6,342 nucleotides of DNA. Source: Bacteroidota bacterium. GTDB lineage: Bacteria; Bacteroidota; Rhodothermia; Rhodothermales; Bin80. Location: the NCBI GenBank assembly GCA_026702635.1, contig JAPPBZ010000185.1, positions 1-6,342 on the forward strand, read 5' to 3'. A program made the translations under genes and the position numbers. The notes below the pieces were generated by a model, which worked only from the letters and a program-made list of their open reading frames with translations, was not told the origin of the DNA and made no database searches. Positions 6,055 to 6,342 of this stretch are shown here, piece after piece. How positions within the stretch are numbered: position 1 is the stretch's first letter; every line of letters starts with the position of its first letter.

Positions 6055-6342
6055 ATGCTTCGATCTACCATAACTATTCTTATGGCCGGATTTCTTGTGT
6101 CCGGCTGCACTTCACCATCAATTAATGTGACGGACTCTTTACCAAACGACATCGAACGCGTCTGGATTGGATCGGACTTTTATGCCAACCGCCTGATGGA
6201 TTGGCGCTACGCCAACGACCGGATCGAATGTATTGAGGGAAGGAGTGCCAAACCGATGCGGACGCTGCATCTTCTCACCCATTATTTGGGGGAAGAGACA
6301 GGCGAGTTCAGAATGTCTGTGCGCACCGGTGCGTTAATTCCC
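6055..6342 (+). CDS. Lipoprotein, probable N-terminus of a PhoD-like phosphatase, runs off the right edge
   Basis: The first 96 codons are visible. MLRSTITILMAGFLVSGC is a compact lipoprotein signal: Arg at 3, a hydrophobic core and lipobox VSGC, with lipidation and cleavage expected at Cys18. The mature part contains IERVWIGSDFYANRLMDWRY, then RIECIEG and RTLHLLTHYLG. From memory, this Trp-rich 'plate' domain precedes the PhoD-like phosphatase domain (alkaline phosphatase D family) in Planctomycetota, Verrucomicrobiota and related groups. No catalytic phosphatase motif lies within the window, so the enzyme assignment is inference. Two starts compete. The ATG at 6055 (or GTG at 6052) gives the cleanest signal peptide but has no good ribosome binding site. 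The ATG at 6019 has AAAGGA just upstream and overlaps the DUF2335 stop by 11 nt, but adds 12 residues before the signal. Confidence 0.65.
   Translation, partial: MLRSTITILMAGFLVSGCTSPSINVTDSLPNDIERVWIGSDFYANRLMDWRYANDRIECIEGRSAKPMRTLHLLTHYLGEETGEFRMSVRTGALIP

Overview
This 6.3-kb window has roughly balanced base composition and is densely coded. It appears to come from a Gram-negative bacterium: the gene at the right edge starts with a lipoprotein signal peptide, and two other products carry membrane segments. The N-terminal domain of that lipoprotein resembles, from memory, PhoD-type phosphatases of Planctomycetota, Verrucomicrobiota and similar marine heterotrophs. That placement is tentative, because there is no rRNA, tRNA or marker gene to confirm it.

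Left part, minus strand (1-1350): a split aconitase X. The large catalytic subunit (91-1350) is followed, with a 13-nt overlap, by the start of the small 'swivel' subunit, which runs off the left edge. The two should form one Fe-S hydro-lyase. Bacterial members studied so far act as cis-3-hydroxy-L-proline dehydratases, but nothing here fixes the substrate.

Centre, plus strand (1453-5488): a two-gene, translationally coupled Mre11/Rad50-like (SbcD/SbcC-like) pair of the YhaO/YhaN type. The first gene is a metallophosphoesterase nuclease with all its metal-binding motifs. The second is an SMC/Rad50-like ATPase of about 919 residues. In the second protein the usual zinc hook is absent and a two-helix membrane hairpin sits in the middle of the coiled coil, so the complex is predicted to be tethered to the inner membrane. 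Its signature motif is degenerate and it has Gln where many ABC ATPases have the switch His.

The divergent gap (1351-1452) between aconitase X and the nuclease gene holds weak promoter-like boxes and a 21-nt imperfect palindrome. No ATG or GTG is available for the nuclease, so it must start at TTG or a rarer codon.

Right part, plus strand (5489-6342): a 122-bp spacer with a hairpin around the ATPase stop codon but no U-tract, then a small two-helix DUF2335 membrane protein (5610-6029), then a truncated lipoprotein that is probably the N-terminus of a PhoD-like phosphatase. No mobile element, CRISPR array, tRNA or rRNA is visible. The most distinctive content is the membrane-anchored, hook-less Rad50-like/Mre11-like pair next to another small membrane protein.
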